Assembly: GCF_932526225.1 (NCBI RefSeq)
Contig: NC_064040.1
Span: 2,705,894-2,765,893, forward strand
Length of the DNA stretch: 60,000 bases
DNA from: Nematostella vectensis
Taxonomy: Eukaryota; Cnidaria; Anthozoa; Actiniaria; Edwardsiidae
Reading direction: 5' to 3'
The position numbers were made by a program, and so were the translations under genes. Under the pieces are notes generated by a model that was given only the letters and a program-made list of their open reading frames with translations, ran no database searches and was not told the DNA's origin. Each line of letters begins with the position of its first letter. Position 1 is the stretch's first letter. Below, piece by piece: positions 41,014-50,748 of this stretch.

Positions 41014-43477
41014 GTAAGAAGCACTGACTGTCCGAGGAAGCACTTATTTTTCTCTTTCTACTTATTTTTTGTCTCCTTTTTCCATCTCCTCCTTGTCTTC
41101 TTCTTCTACTCTTTCATATGTCCTACCCTTCATTTTTTTCGCCCCTTTCAATTTTCCAATTCCTACTTCTCCTTCTCTATTGAACTAAAGTAAATGAACC
41201 AGTTTGACAGACTTTATAAAATCTTATTTATATTTTAGTTTTTAATAAGTAATAACAAAGTATATAATAAGAAAGTAATTTTAGTCAAAACTTCTTATTT
41301 TCTTGAAACACCCAATTTCCATCATCAAGTACACATATTTTTTTCTTTCTGGTTTCTGGTGCGCATAATGAGGAGCAGCCTTGCTTCTATGTTTCATTAT
41401 GCTGGTGCTGGAGTCTTCGAAAGCGCCTGTTTCCTCCGAGGTTCGATGGATAGGACATTGCTCCACTCGACCGATTTTCTGTTCAAGAGTACGAATCAGA
41501 CGACCGAAATGTCCTTGCATGTATTATAACAACACGAGTGTCACCTTTCACCTCCCTCTTGAAGGTGACCTAGTTTTCAAACTGAACCCAGGACCTGAGA
41601 ACAGCCCCATTTCAACAGTTGTTTCATCTCACTCTAAAGTTCGTAGTTCTACATGGACTCGGACACGAAACGCTCGTAATCTTATTGATACTCAACAGTC
41701 GCAGCTAGAGATGAACAGCCCTCAGCACCTTCATCGAACATATAACTTTTCGATGATGAACAATGTAAGGCAACCCATCCCTGTTTTTGTCAATAACTAT
41801 CCAGCAAATGATAAACTGGTGGAGTCTCAATCTAAACGAAAATCGGTGAGATCAAGTAATTTAATCCCGATCCCTATTGTCAATACCAACAAAGATAATA
41901 TAAACAAAAAGGTCAGACTGCGTCTTTCTCACCTTAATGTTAGATCAGCAAATAATAAAGCTCCAATTATAAAAGACTTTACGGTGGACAATGCCATAGA
42001 TATATTGGCAATCACGGAGACGTGGTTTAAGAATGGTGATTACAATTCTGTCGAAATGGGTACCCTTTGTCCTACAGGATACCGTTTTCTTCACAGCCCA
42101 AGGCTAAATGCAAGAGGTGGTGGTGTTGCACTGCTCTTTAAAGATCGTCTTGAAATCAACAGCCGGATTTGTGAACAGTTCAACACGTTCGAGTTCATGG
42201 ATGTGCGGCTTCGTCATTCTGTCCAGCTCGGGATTTTTGTTGTCTACAGACCACCTGAATCCACATACACATTGTTAAGTTCTCTCGATTACTGGAGCAG
42301 GTTCTCGCTGAGTCTAATGGTCAACTGTTGTTCATTGGTGATTTCAATCTCCACATGGATGATGCTAATGACAGATATGCTAAAAAGGTTTCCAACATAT
42401 TAGATGCATTCGACCTAAAGCAGCACGTCAAAGGCATAACGCATAAAGATGGCCACACCCTAGACCTTGTAATAACTAGGTCTGATGATGACATCATCAA
42501 AGGGATTTCTGACCGGAACCCGATGATTTCTGTCCACCATGCCATACACTGTGAACTTGACCTTTGCAAACCACAGTTTGCGAACAAAGTCGAGAATTTC
42601 AGAAAGCTTCGATCGGTTGACATAGACCAACTTTCTGAAGACCTTCTCAACTCTGAACTTTTTCAAAACCAACAAGTGAATATTAATAACCTGGTTATAA
42701 AGTATGACAACACCCTTAAGGCACTGTTAAACAAGCATGCTCCACTAAAGGCGAAACTTGTTACCATTCGCCCAAAAGCTGCCTGGTATACACCCGAGGT
42801 CTCTGAGGAAAAGAGAAAGAGACGGCGCTTAGAGAGGAAATGGGTTTCCACTGGTCTTCCAACTGACCGTGCTAATTATGCTTACCAGTGTGGGGTAGTC
42901 TATAATCTTATTGATTCACTAAAGACCTCATACTACACATCAATCATACAGGAACATTCTTTGGATCAAAAGGTTCTTTTCAAAACCATTAACAAACTTC
43001 TTGAGAAGAAGTCAGTTCAATATTACCCAGTTGCCTCCTCTAGTGAGGTGTTAGCCAACAACTTTGCTGATTTCTTTATGAAAAAATATCTAAAATCCAT
43101 CCAGATCTAATGGAACAGCAAACCATGGTTGGCCCCAACCCTTATTGTGACCATACGTGTACAGTGGAAATGAGTGAATTTGATGTAATTTCGGAAGATG
43201 ATGTTAAGATCTTAGCTCACAAGCCTATATCGAAGTCTTGTAATCTTGATCCTTTGCCGGCCTCCATCTTAAAGGGATGCTTTAGAAATTTTCTATCATC
43301 CAACTATACAGAAACATTACGAAAATATTGTGGGGGGGGGGAGCACAGCCACGCCCATACTGGTCATTTCCTTATAATTTAAAAACAATTTTCTTTTCTT
43401 TTTTTGGGGGGGGGGGGAGGTGCACATGCCCCCAGTGCCCCATCCCTTGTTAAGGCCCTGTATTCCTTTTTTTTAAG
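41014..43477 (+). other. Intron hosting a truncated LINE
   Basis: From GTAAGAAG to TTTTTTTTAAG. It contains the CR1-like LINE fragment (about 41380-43335) in the same orientation as the gene, followed by a G-run-flanked tract (GGGGGGGGAGCACAGCCACG and GGGGAGGTGCACATGCCCCC). Confidence 0.6.
41380..43335 (+). mobile_element. CR1-like LINE, 3' truncated (endonuclease part and start of RT)
   Basis: Frame 1 (to about 42330): a leader with LEGDLVFKLNPGPENSPIS, then RLRLSHLNVRSANNKAPIIK and AIDILAITETWFKNGDYNS, ARGGGVALLFKDRLEI and FEFMDVRLR, typical of the APE endonuclease of CR1-type elements. A frameshift near 42330 leads to LFIGDFNLHMDDANDRYAKK and GHTLDLVITR...SVHHAIHCEL, followed by the linker region, and a stop near 43108. 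A third frame reads KSCNLDPLPASILKGC, the first part of the RT domain, after which the element ends at a G-run. No YADD motif is present, so it is defective. Its 5' limit is not sharp. Confidence 0.75.
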
Positions 43478-43797
43478 GTTGCGGCTTCACGGCAGTCGGA
43501 CTCCATGATAGTCACATCATCCCGGACTCCAGTTTCACGGCGTCGTCTTTTCTCAACGTTAATCGGTTCGCCCACTTTGCTCGCTTGAATGGTCAACATT
43601 ACTGGGTACCCTCTAGTGCGTGGATAGCTCACGGCGCATGGCTCCAAGTAGATTTGCTGTCGAAGCACACGATCTGTGCGGTGGCAACACAAGGGGGGAC
43701 TGATCCGACTTATAATACTTGGATCACACAATACAAGCTGTCTCTCTCAACAGATGGGGCTAGCTGGGAAGTCTACCAGGAAAATGGCGCAGACAAG
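43478..43797 (+). CDS. PAN/Apple-F5/8C secreted protein, F5/8C (discoidin) exon
   Basis: Acceptor TTTTTAAG; donor ACAAG/GTAAAG. Encodes CGFTAVGLHDSHIIPDSSFT, FLNVNRFAHFARLNGQHYWV, SSAWIAHGAWLQVDLLSKHT, CAVATQGGTDPTYNTWITQY and LSLSTDGASWEVYQENGADK. These are the classical F5/8C elements: initial Cys-Gly, IPD-x-SFTASS, W-x-A...AWLQVDL, VATQG and S-x-DG-x-x-W. Discoidin domains bind phospholipids, glycans or collagens outside the cell. It is entered with a two-base partial codon that matches 41013 and left in phase 0. Confidence 0.92.
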
Positions 43798-43915
43798 GTA
43801 AAGGATACTATTGGGATATATTCAGATCTTGCATATATTTTAGGGCTATTTAAATCTTCAAGTTGGAATCCGAATTGATGTAATTCGATTTTTTTGTTTG
43901 CCTGGCTTCACGTAG
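43798..43915 (+). other. Short intron within the F5/8C domain
   Basis: 118-bp intron, GTAAAGG to TTCACGTAG, phase 0. It interrupts the discoidin fold at a position common in this family. Confidence 0.8.
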
Positions 43916-44056
43916 GTTTTTCCTGGAAACAAAGACAAGCCCACCGTGGTAAAGAACTTTCTATCAAACAAGCCAAGTGCTCGATATGTGAGGTTCTTGC
44001 CAATTGCTTGGGCCGACTACGCTGGAGGCCGTGTTGAAGTTTACGGAACCCGTTAG
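43916..44056 (+). CDS. PAN/Apple-F5/8C secreted protein, terminal exon
   Basis: Acceptor CACGTAG; encodes VFPGNKDKPTVVKNFLSNKP, SARYVRFLPIAWADYAGGRV and EVYGTR, with stop TAG at 44054-44056. ARYVRFLP and the -VYGTR end are standard for the last strand of F5/8C domains. It completes a protein of about 283 residues: signal peptide (if exon 1 is right), PAN/Apple, short Cys linker, F5/8C. No membrane helix, so secreted. Confidence 0.9.
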   Translation, partial: VFPGNKDKPTVVKNFLSNKPSARYVRFLPIAWADYAGGRVEVYGTR

Positions 44057-44375
44057 TAATTAGTGTCCAGCTCGCTTATAGAACCCCAGTGCAGACAAGA
44101 ACACCATGTTGCATGCTTGGAACATTATTTGTCACCTGATAAATATAGCACTAGTAATAAGAAAAGGTACGGATGCCTTGTCCAGACTTCTTTTGAGCTT
44201 ACTTATCTGATGAATTATTTGCTCTGTTATATATTTGCACGTGATTACCAAGGCACAATAATAAGTATACTCGAATCGCTGTGTATTGAGCTTTCTCAGG
44301 TAGGAAAAAGGAGTTCAACCCTACCTAAACTAGCTGTACGGTGGATTAACGAAAGAGGGCATAACGGCTTGCCCA

Positions 44376-44505
44376 AAATGGGTATGCAATGCATGTCGGC
44401 CTTACCAAGCTAGGTGCGCAATGCATGTCGGCCTTACCAAACTAGGAGCGCAATGCATGACGGCCTTACCAAACTAGGAGCGCAATGCATGACGGCCTTC
44501 AGAGC
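44376..44505. repeat. 33-bp tandem repeat, four copies
   Basis: Unit GCGCAATGCATG(T/A)CGGCCTTACCAA(A/G)CTAG, copies at about 44386, 44415, 44448 and 44481. It contains the palindrome ATGCAT. Confidence 0.75.
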
Positions 44506-44624
44506 CACTGCAATCAACTGGTTTATAGTTATCTGACCATGCTGTATATTAGCAAGAAATATTGAAGAAAAAGCTGGAGAAATTTGTACTACTTCACATT
44601 AAAACTTAGTATTAAACAGACTAA

Positions 44625-44630
44625 AATAAA
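44625..44630 (+). terminator. Weak candidate polyadenylation signal of the F5/8C gene
   Basis: AATAAA 569 bases after the stop codon. It is the first exact match I noticed; transcript data are lacking. Confidence 0.25.
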
Positions 44631-44811
44631 CGAAGGCTCTTACATGAGTTTTTTTAATCTTTGTCTTTGTTTATCGAGGGAACATATTAAACTTTTACGT
44701 CCCTTACGCCCATGCAGCTTGAAGAGATGGGACCTCCGGTTTAGTATCCTTATCGGCCTTATTCGAGAAGACTGGAAACACGGGAGAATAACTTCAACTC
44801 ACTTGTGACAC

Positions 44812-44930
44812 AAATTCGAATCAAGGCAGGAACCCGGAAAAATCCCCAGTTTGGGCCAGGCCCAAAGCGGTGAGAGGCCGACGAGCTAACACACTAGGCC
44901 ACCCGTGCTTCCACACAGTCTAAAGTCTCA
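44812..44930 (-). repeat. tRNA-derived SINE-like element
   Basis: On the minus strand it begins GCACGGGTGGCCTAGTGTGT, with an A-box-like TGGCCTAGTG, continues TTAGCTCGTCGGCCTCTCAC, and has a B-box-like stretch GGGTTCCTGCCTTGATTCGA. It is extended relative to a functional tRNA and has no proper arms, so it is a SINE head, not a tRNA gene. Confidence 0.5.
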
Positions 44931-45834
44931 TATTAAAACTTGTCTATTTATTCCCCGGCCTGAGTACTGAATTGTGTGAATTCTGAGTATTAATTTGTTT
45001 GTCCCATACCCGATCATGCGTATGCTTATTCTAAATGCATCTAAATTGGGGGGAGAGGGGGGTGTATAAGCAAGATATCACAGTATGCCGCTGCCTTTTC
45101 AGGTTGTTTTTGTGTTATGACAAACCTTTCAAAAATCATATATTGGCACAGTCCAGTCGTGCTTAAGTAATAATCACAATAATCGTGTGTAAAAAACTGC
45201 TCATTTGATATTTTAGACTAAATTTTCGTGCTCATTCCCGTCGCTAGATCTCATATCGGATCGCTGGCTCACAGAAAAGAGCTGGAAATCCAGCTCCAGG
45301 TTCCATTGTTACGTGCGATTTTGCTTGCTGTTTTTTTAAGATAGATAAACTATGACAAGAAACAAAAAAAAGGTTTACCATGTGACATTTAGCGAAAGCT
45401 CGAATTCACGATCAAAATTCAGTTCAAAAGTAAACAAAGCAATTGTCAATTACTGGTTTAAATTCCGTTGATAAGAAGCGTCCTTCCGATAACCGATAGT
45501 AGTTAAATCAATTAAAAAATTAATTATCTCAGCAAAATGTGTATTAGAAAGAAAAACAATAAAAGCTGGTAACTGTAGGGAGTCAAAAATAATAATAATA
45601 CGTCTGCAGTTATTAAGATGATCAAGTCTCTAGGGACCAAAGCGTCTCTGAGAGCTCTATTGTTATGCATAGACCTCGTGAAAACGAGCAATTAATACAA
45701 ATACAACACAAAAATGATTGCTTAATTACATAGTTAACACCGACCTAAATTTTTCACTGTTTTAACTCGCGCAAGAAACAAATCGCATATCAAACGATTA
45801 CCCTCGATAAAGTAAAGTTTATCACGCCGTAAAG
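44931..45834. other. Stretch without a supported gene
   Basis: AT-rich; no credible exon, TIR or RNA gene noticed. Possibly upstream region of the frame at 45835-46670. Confidence 0.35.
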
Positions 45835-46670
45835 ATGTCTCCGAATAAAGTACCGTATCCAAGGATCCAGCCGACGCTCAACAGAACGAATTCAATTCAA
45901 GAAAACAGAGAATCTACATCCACGAAAGAAATAACACTTTAGCATTATGGCAAGGCATCGCCCCTAAAGAATTCTCTGCCGCCTGCAGTAACAGACCTGC
46001 TACTAACGACCAGATACACGGCGGGTTAGTGCTGGAAACGGACCAACCAAACAATGTGGACAAATCATTTACGGCAAACATTGATAATTATCGGTTGAAG
46101 AAAAGGATTCTTGAGTCCCCGCTTTCGGATATGTACTGTACAGGCCAGCGACTCATGGGTAACTCAGTGAGCGAGATTTCTATGGACGTGGACGTTACTG
46201 GTCAAAGGGGTACTAAGCAACCGGCGCCCCCAAGGCATGCCATTACCTTGAACAAGCTGTACTCTTCTTTAAAGAAGTTGAAATCCAGACACGAAACGGT
46301 GAATAGAACACAAGCAAAGTGCAGGAACTTTCCCTTTAAAACAAGCAAAGGATTCAACATCCACCAAAACTGGAACGACGATGAAATTTTCATTCTTCTC
46401 GGCGGTAAATCAAAACCAGTTCGCTTCGAAGTGAATACTACCAGCCTGAGTTTATTAGAAAGTGAATTTGGTTTGAATTTGAAAACTAGAGAGCCTAATT
46501 GCGGGTTTGACGAGGAGGCCATTGAACTTCTTCGCAAATTTAGGGAGAAATATCGACACGGGATTTCTGGTAAAGAAAGTCCTTTTGTCCCATGGGCAAG
46601 ACACGCTATGTCAAAACAGAGCACTGCCCAAGTGAAAAAGACGGGGTTCCTTCAGCGACACACTCGATAG
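45835..46670 (+). CDS. Possible host gene or terminal exon, uncharacterised protein
   Basis: The frame from 45849 to TAG at 46668-46670 is open for over 270 codons but has no early ATG. A candidate ATG at 45835 (MSPNKVPYPRIQPTLNRTNS) is in another frame, so either a one-base break near 45905-45920 or an upstream exon is needed. Content: IHERNNTLALWQGIAPKEFS, ...DNYRLKKRILESPLSDMYC, HAITLNKLYSSLKKLKSRHE, SKGFNIHQNWNDDEIFILLG, LSLLESEFGLNLKTREPN, EEAIELLRKFREKYRHGISG, and a basic tail. It is hydrophilic with no signal peptide and no known domain. AATAAA at 46767-46772 supports a real 3' end. Confidence 0.4.
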
Positions 46671-46766
46671 AGAAGGAAGAGTATGGACGAAGGCTTACAA
46701 TACACGTGTACCTACCTAACGTACTTATGGATAATTCTACAATTTCACCCTTGCCGGAAAAAGAGA

Positions 46767-46772
46767 AATAAA
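46767..46772 (+). terminator. Candidate polyadenylation signal
   Basis: AATAAA 97 bases after the stop of the uncharacterised frame. Confidence 0.4.
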
Positions 46773-46999
46773 CAGAGATTGAGATAATTTTTTAACAGCC
46801 TATATTTTCAATTAAATATGGTATAGATATTGGAGTAAAGACAACGTGTCTACATCCCCTCTTGTTTGGGGAATAATCTATCTCTTGTTAGGAGAATGAT
46901 CTATCTCTTGTTTGGAGAATCATCTATCTCTGTTTGGGGGCTGTGTGTCTAAAGTTAGGAAATAGTTTTAAAACTTTTAGCTGCTTTCTACAAATATGT

Positions 47000-47102
47000 T
47001 ACCCTGGTTCCAGAGCCTCGAACGTCTTTCTATTTAGTGCCCAGCGAGGTTGAGACGATGGCCACTAAATGGAGAGACGTTCGAGGCTCTGAAACCAGGG
47101 TA
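47000..47102. mobile_element. Hairpin MITE (TACCCTGG...CCAGGGTA), copy 2, with 9-bp duplication
   Basis: TACCCTGGTTCCAGAGCCTC GAACGTCT pairs with AGACGTTCGAGGCTCTGAAA CCAGGGTA. The middle (CATTTAGTGG-like) is also partly inverted. The flanks CAAATATGT (46991-46999) and CAAATATGT (47103-47111) are identical, which is a clear 9-bp target duplication. It shares only the outer 8-18 bases with copy 1. Confidence 0.75.
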
Positions 47103-47577
47103 CAAATATGTGTGTATGAAAATAACGCAGAGTTGTGAAGGGTGCCAATTAAGAAATAGCACATTGGAAATTGAAACATTTAACGTAAACAGATAGTTTT
47201 TAAAAATAAACTTCAGTTTTTAAAAGCACAGTGATTCGAATTCATTTCGAGAATATGTAAAAAATAGCAAAATAGGAGAAGGTAGGGAAACAAATTTGCA
47301 AGAAAAAAGATTAAAAGTGAAGCTGTCTGCAAAGATATTTTTTTACTGTTTTTGCACTTATCTCAACCAACCACAACAAAGGAAACTTGGTACAATATGT
47401 AATATTACTACCCAACTTTTAATTTAAAAATTGTCAAGAAGAATACATATACATCTATATTTTGAAATTCTGAAAAGCCCCTACTACACGTTTCCTTTTT
47501 AGTTTATATCAGTTAATGTTCTATTTACAGTTCATTGACAGTCAGTGTTATTTTGCATTTTAATATGTTGACAGAGC
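47103..47577. other. AT-rich spacer before the satellite
   Basis: No gene or repeat recognised. Confidence 0.35.
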
Positions 47578-49049
47578 TAGCATCCCCTAAGGGATGGGAT
47601 TGTGGGGGGGCTGGAGGTACGCATCCCCTAAGGGATGGGATTGTGGGGGGCTGGAGGTACGCATACCCTAAGGGATGGGATTGTGGGGGGCTGGAGGTAC
47701 GCATCCCCTAAGAAATAGGATTGTGGGGGGCTGGAGGTACGCATCCCCTAAGGGATGGGATTGTGGGGGGGCTGGAGGTACGCATCCCCTAAGGGATGGG
47801 ATTGTGGGGGGCTGGAGGTACGCATCCCCTAAGGGATGGGATTGTGGGGGGCTGGAGGTACGCATCCCCTATAGGAAGGGATTGTGGGGGGCTGGAGGTA
47901 CGCATCCCCTAAGGGATGGGATTGTGGGGGGCTGGAGGTACGCATCCCCTAAGGGATGGGATTGTGGGGGGCTGGGGGTACGCATCCCCTAAGGGATGGG
48001 ATTGTGGGGGGGGGGGGGGGGAGGGGGCTGGAGGTACGGATCCCCTAAGGGATGGGATTGTGGGGGGCTGGAGGTACGCATACCCTAAGGGATGGGATTG
48101 TGGGGGGCTGGAGGTACGCATACCCTAAGGGATGGGATTGTGGGGGGGGGCTGGAGGTACGCATCCCCTAAGGGATGGGATTGTGGGGGGGCTGGGGGTA
48201 CGCATCCCCTAAGGGATGGGATTGTGGGGGGCTGGAGGTACGCATCTCCTAAGGGATGGGATTGTGGGGGGGCTGGAGGTACGCATCCCATAAGGGATGG
48301 GATTGTGGGGGGCTGGAGGTACGCATCCCCTATCCCCTAAGGGATGGGATTGTGGGGGGGGGGGGGGGGGGGCTGGAGGTACGCATCCCCTAAGGGATGG
48401 GATTGTGGGGGGGGGGGGGGGGGGGGGGGGTACGCATCCCCTAAGGGATGGGATATTGTGGGTGGGTGGGGGTCTGGAGGTACGCATCCCCTAAGGGATG
48501 GGATTGTGGGGGGGGGGGGGGGGGCTGGGGGTACGCATCCCCTAAGGGATGGGATTGTGGGGGGCTGGAGGTACGCATCCCCTATCCCCTAAGGGATGGG
48601 ATTGTGGGGGGGGGGGGGGGGCTGGAGGTACGCATCCCCTAAGGGATGGGATTGTGGGGGGCTGGGGGTACGCATCCCCTAAGGGATGGGATTGTGGGGG
48701 GGGGGGGGGCTGGAGGTACGCATCCCCTAAGGGATGGGATTGTGGGGGAGGGGGGGGGGGGCTGGGGGTACGCATCCCCTAAGGGATGGGATTGTGGGGG
48801 GCTGGAGGTACGCATCCCCTATCCCCTAAGGGATGGGATTGTGTGGGGGGGGGGGGAGCTGGAGGTACGCATCCCCTAAGGGATGGGATTGTGGGGGGCT
48901 GGGGGTACGCATCCCCTAAGGGATGGGATTGTGGGGGGCTGGAGGTACGCATCCCCTATCCCCTAAGGGATGGGATTGTGGGGGGGGGGGGGGGCTGGAG
49001 GTACGCATCCCCTAAGGGATGGGATTGTGGGGGGGGGGGGGGGGTACGC

Positions 49050-49050
<1 letters not shown>
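47578..49050. repeat. G-rich 40-bp satellite, block 1
   Basis: About 34 units of CCCCTAAGGGATGGGATTGT followed by a G-run of 6 to over 20 bases, CTGG(A/G)GGTACGCAT. The G-run is the variable part. ATCCC-CTAA-GGGAT forms a small hairpin. Occasional units carry a CCCCTATCCCCTAAGGG duplication. Open frames over it are repeat translations. Confidence 0.92.
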
Positions 49051-49092
<42 letters not shown>

Positions 49093-50065
49093 TATTTTAT
49101 TTGGTACCCTTATACATGATTATATATCAGGTGTTTTTCCAAATAGTTAAGATAAAAAGGTTGTCATTATCCGTGGTGTGCATTTATTCTTTTAGGCATT
49201 CAAATCTTTTTCTTGTGCAGTCAAAAATATATTTTGCAGTTTCCCTGTTAATGATCTCGTTTCTTTGATCCATGGTAATAATAAAAAGGAAAGCTCTTTC
49301 AGATGTCATTGCATTTAAGTTGATATTAGTTTTGTCTTTGATAACACTATAGTATGCCTTTCTAATCGCGTTGTATGTAGGGCATTTTACAAGAAAGTGT
49401 TCTTCGTTTTCTATTCCATTTTTGCAAATCGTGCACCTCCTCTCATTTGGGGGCACATATGGTTTGGCATGTCTACCTGTTTCGATGGCCAAATTATGAT
49501 TGCTTAGTCTTAATTTTGTGACGGCAATTCTGTGTTGTACATTATTAATTTGGGTAAGATATTTTTCAAGTTCGTAGACCACCTTGAAGGTCCTGAAAGT
49601 TCGCAATTTATTCTTTTGGCGTGGGTCTCTTCTACTATCATTGTGAATCTCACTTAGCCACACCTGTCGCTCGATATCTTCAAAGCGCATCTTTATTAAA
49701 TTTATAGACGTGTTTGGGGCATCAAGCCATATATAGCCCAAGCCTGCTCGATCTAAAATGTTTTTCAGTTTGTGCACCCAAGTTACCTTGCTGTTATTTT
49801 CTAAAGAATCTAGGAAAGCCAACACAGCAAGTTTACTGTGGTCAGAATTTATCATTTTTTGCCAATATTTTATTGCTCTACATTTGGCTTTTAAACGCAT
49901 TGGAAATCTACCGACCTCGGATCTACATGCATTAGAACTGCAGTACCTGTTGACGCCTAGCAGCCAACGTATAAACCTTGTGTGTACCGATTCTATGGGG
50001 TCTTTTTCTAGTTTGTCATTGCAGTCTGTTCCCCACACCTCGCTACTATATAATAGAATTGGGGT
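49051..50065 (-). mobile_element. 5'-truncated LINE (3' end of ORF2) inserted in the satellite
   Basis: The minus-strand frame reads ILLYSSEVWGTDCNDKLEKD, IESVHTRFIRWLLGVNRYCS, VTWVHKLKNILDRAGLGYIW, INNVQHRIAVTKLRLSNHNL and RRCTICKNGIENEEHFLVKC (C-x2-C-x8-H-x4-C zinc end). It ends RKRFECLKE. The 3' tail is (TTGA)n against TACGCA. It is flanked by TACGCA at 49045-49050 and 50066-50071. It is related to, but clearly different from, the full LINE at 50388. The upstream satellite extends the open frame artificially at its N-terminus (to 50203). Confidence 0.85.
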
Positions 50066-50387
50066 TACGCATCCCCTAAGGGATGGGATTGTGGGGGGGT
50101 GGGGGTCTGGAGGTACGCATCCCCTAAGGGATGGGATTGTGGGGGGGGGCTGGGGGTACGCATCCCCTAAGGGATGGGATTGTGGGGGGCTGGAGGTACG
50201 CATCCCCTATCCCCTAAGGGATGGGATTGTGGGGGGGGGCTGGAGGTACGCATCCCCTAAGGGATGGGATTGTGGGGGGCTGGAGGTACGCATCCCCTAT
50301 CCCCTAAGGGATGGGATTGTGGGTGGGGGGGGGGCTGGAGGTACGCATCCCCTAAGGGATGGGATTGTGGGGGGCTGGGGGTACGCA
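50066..50387. repeat. G-rich 40-bp satellite, block 2
   Basis: About seven units, bounded on both sides by LINE insertions. It is continuous in phase with block 1 once the truncated LINE is removed. Confidence 0.92.
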
Positions 50388-50670
50388 GACAGACAGACAG
50401 ATTTTATTTATTGGTCCCTTGAAACAGTAAAGTTACATCGGTTAGTGACCAAAAAATTTTAAAAAAAGGTAAAATAGTACGTATATAAGACGTACAACAG
50501 CTATTATGTGATTGTTCTTAGTTTTAGTTTACATTGTATTTCCTTTCTTTCATTTTTTCTTTTTCTAAATCTTTTCTAATTGTTTTTAGTTACTACTTAG
50601 TTTTACATTGTATTTTCTTTTTTCTTTTTTTCTTCCCTTTTTTCCCCTTTCCTTTTTTATTTTTATTTGT

Positions 50671-50704
<34 letters not shown>

Positions 50705-50748
50705 GCTCTGCTTACTTCAGATTTCTATTGTGCTTTAGGTTTAATTTT

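Noticed and set aside
44812-44930. Functional tRNA gene on the minus strand
   Set aside because: Only box-like motifs remain; no cloverleaf could be drawn with a proper anticodon arm, so a SINE head fits better.
47668-49050. Several 60-160-codon frames in the G-rich satellite
   Set aside because: Repeat translations (GWDCGGLEVRIP-like), present in several frames and interrupted by G-run length changes.
49184-50203. A 339-codon gene starting in the satellite
   Set aside because: The first part is satellite translation; the true content begins at the 5'-truncated LINE boundary (about 50065).
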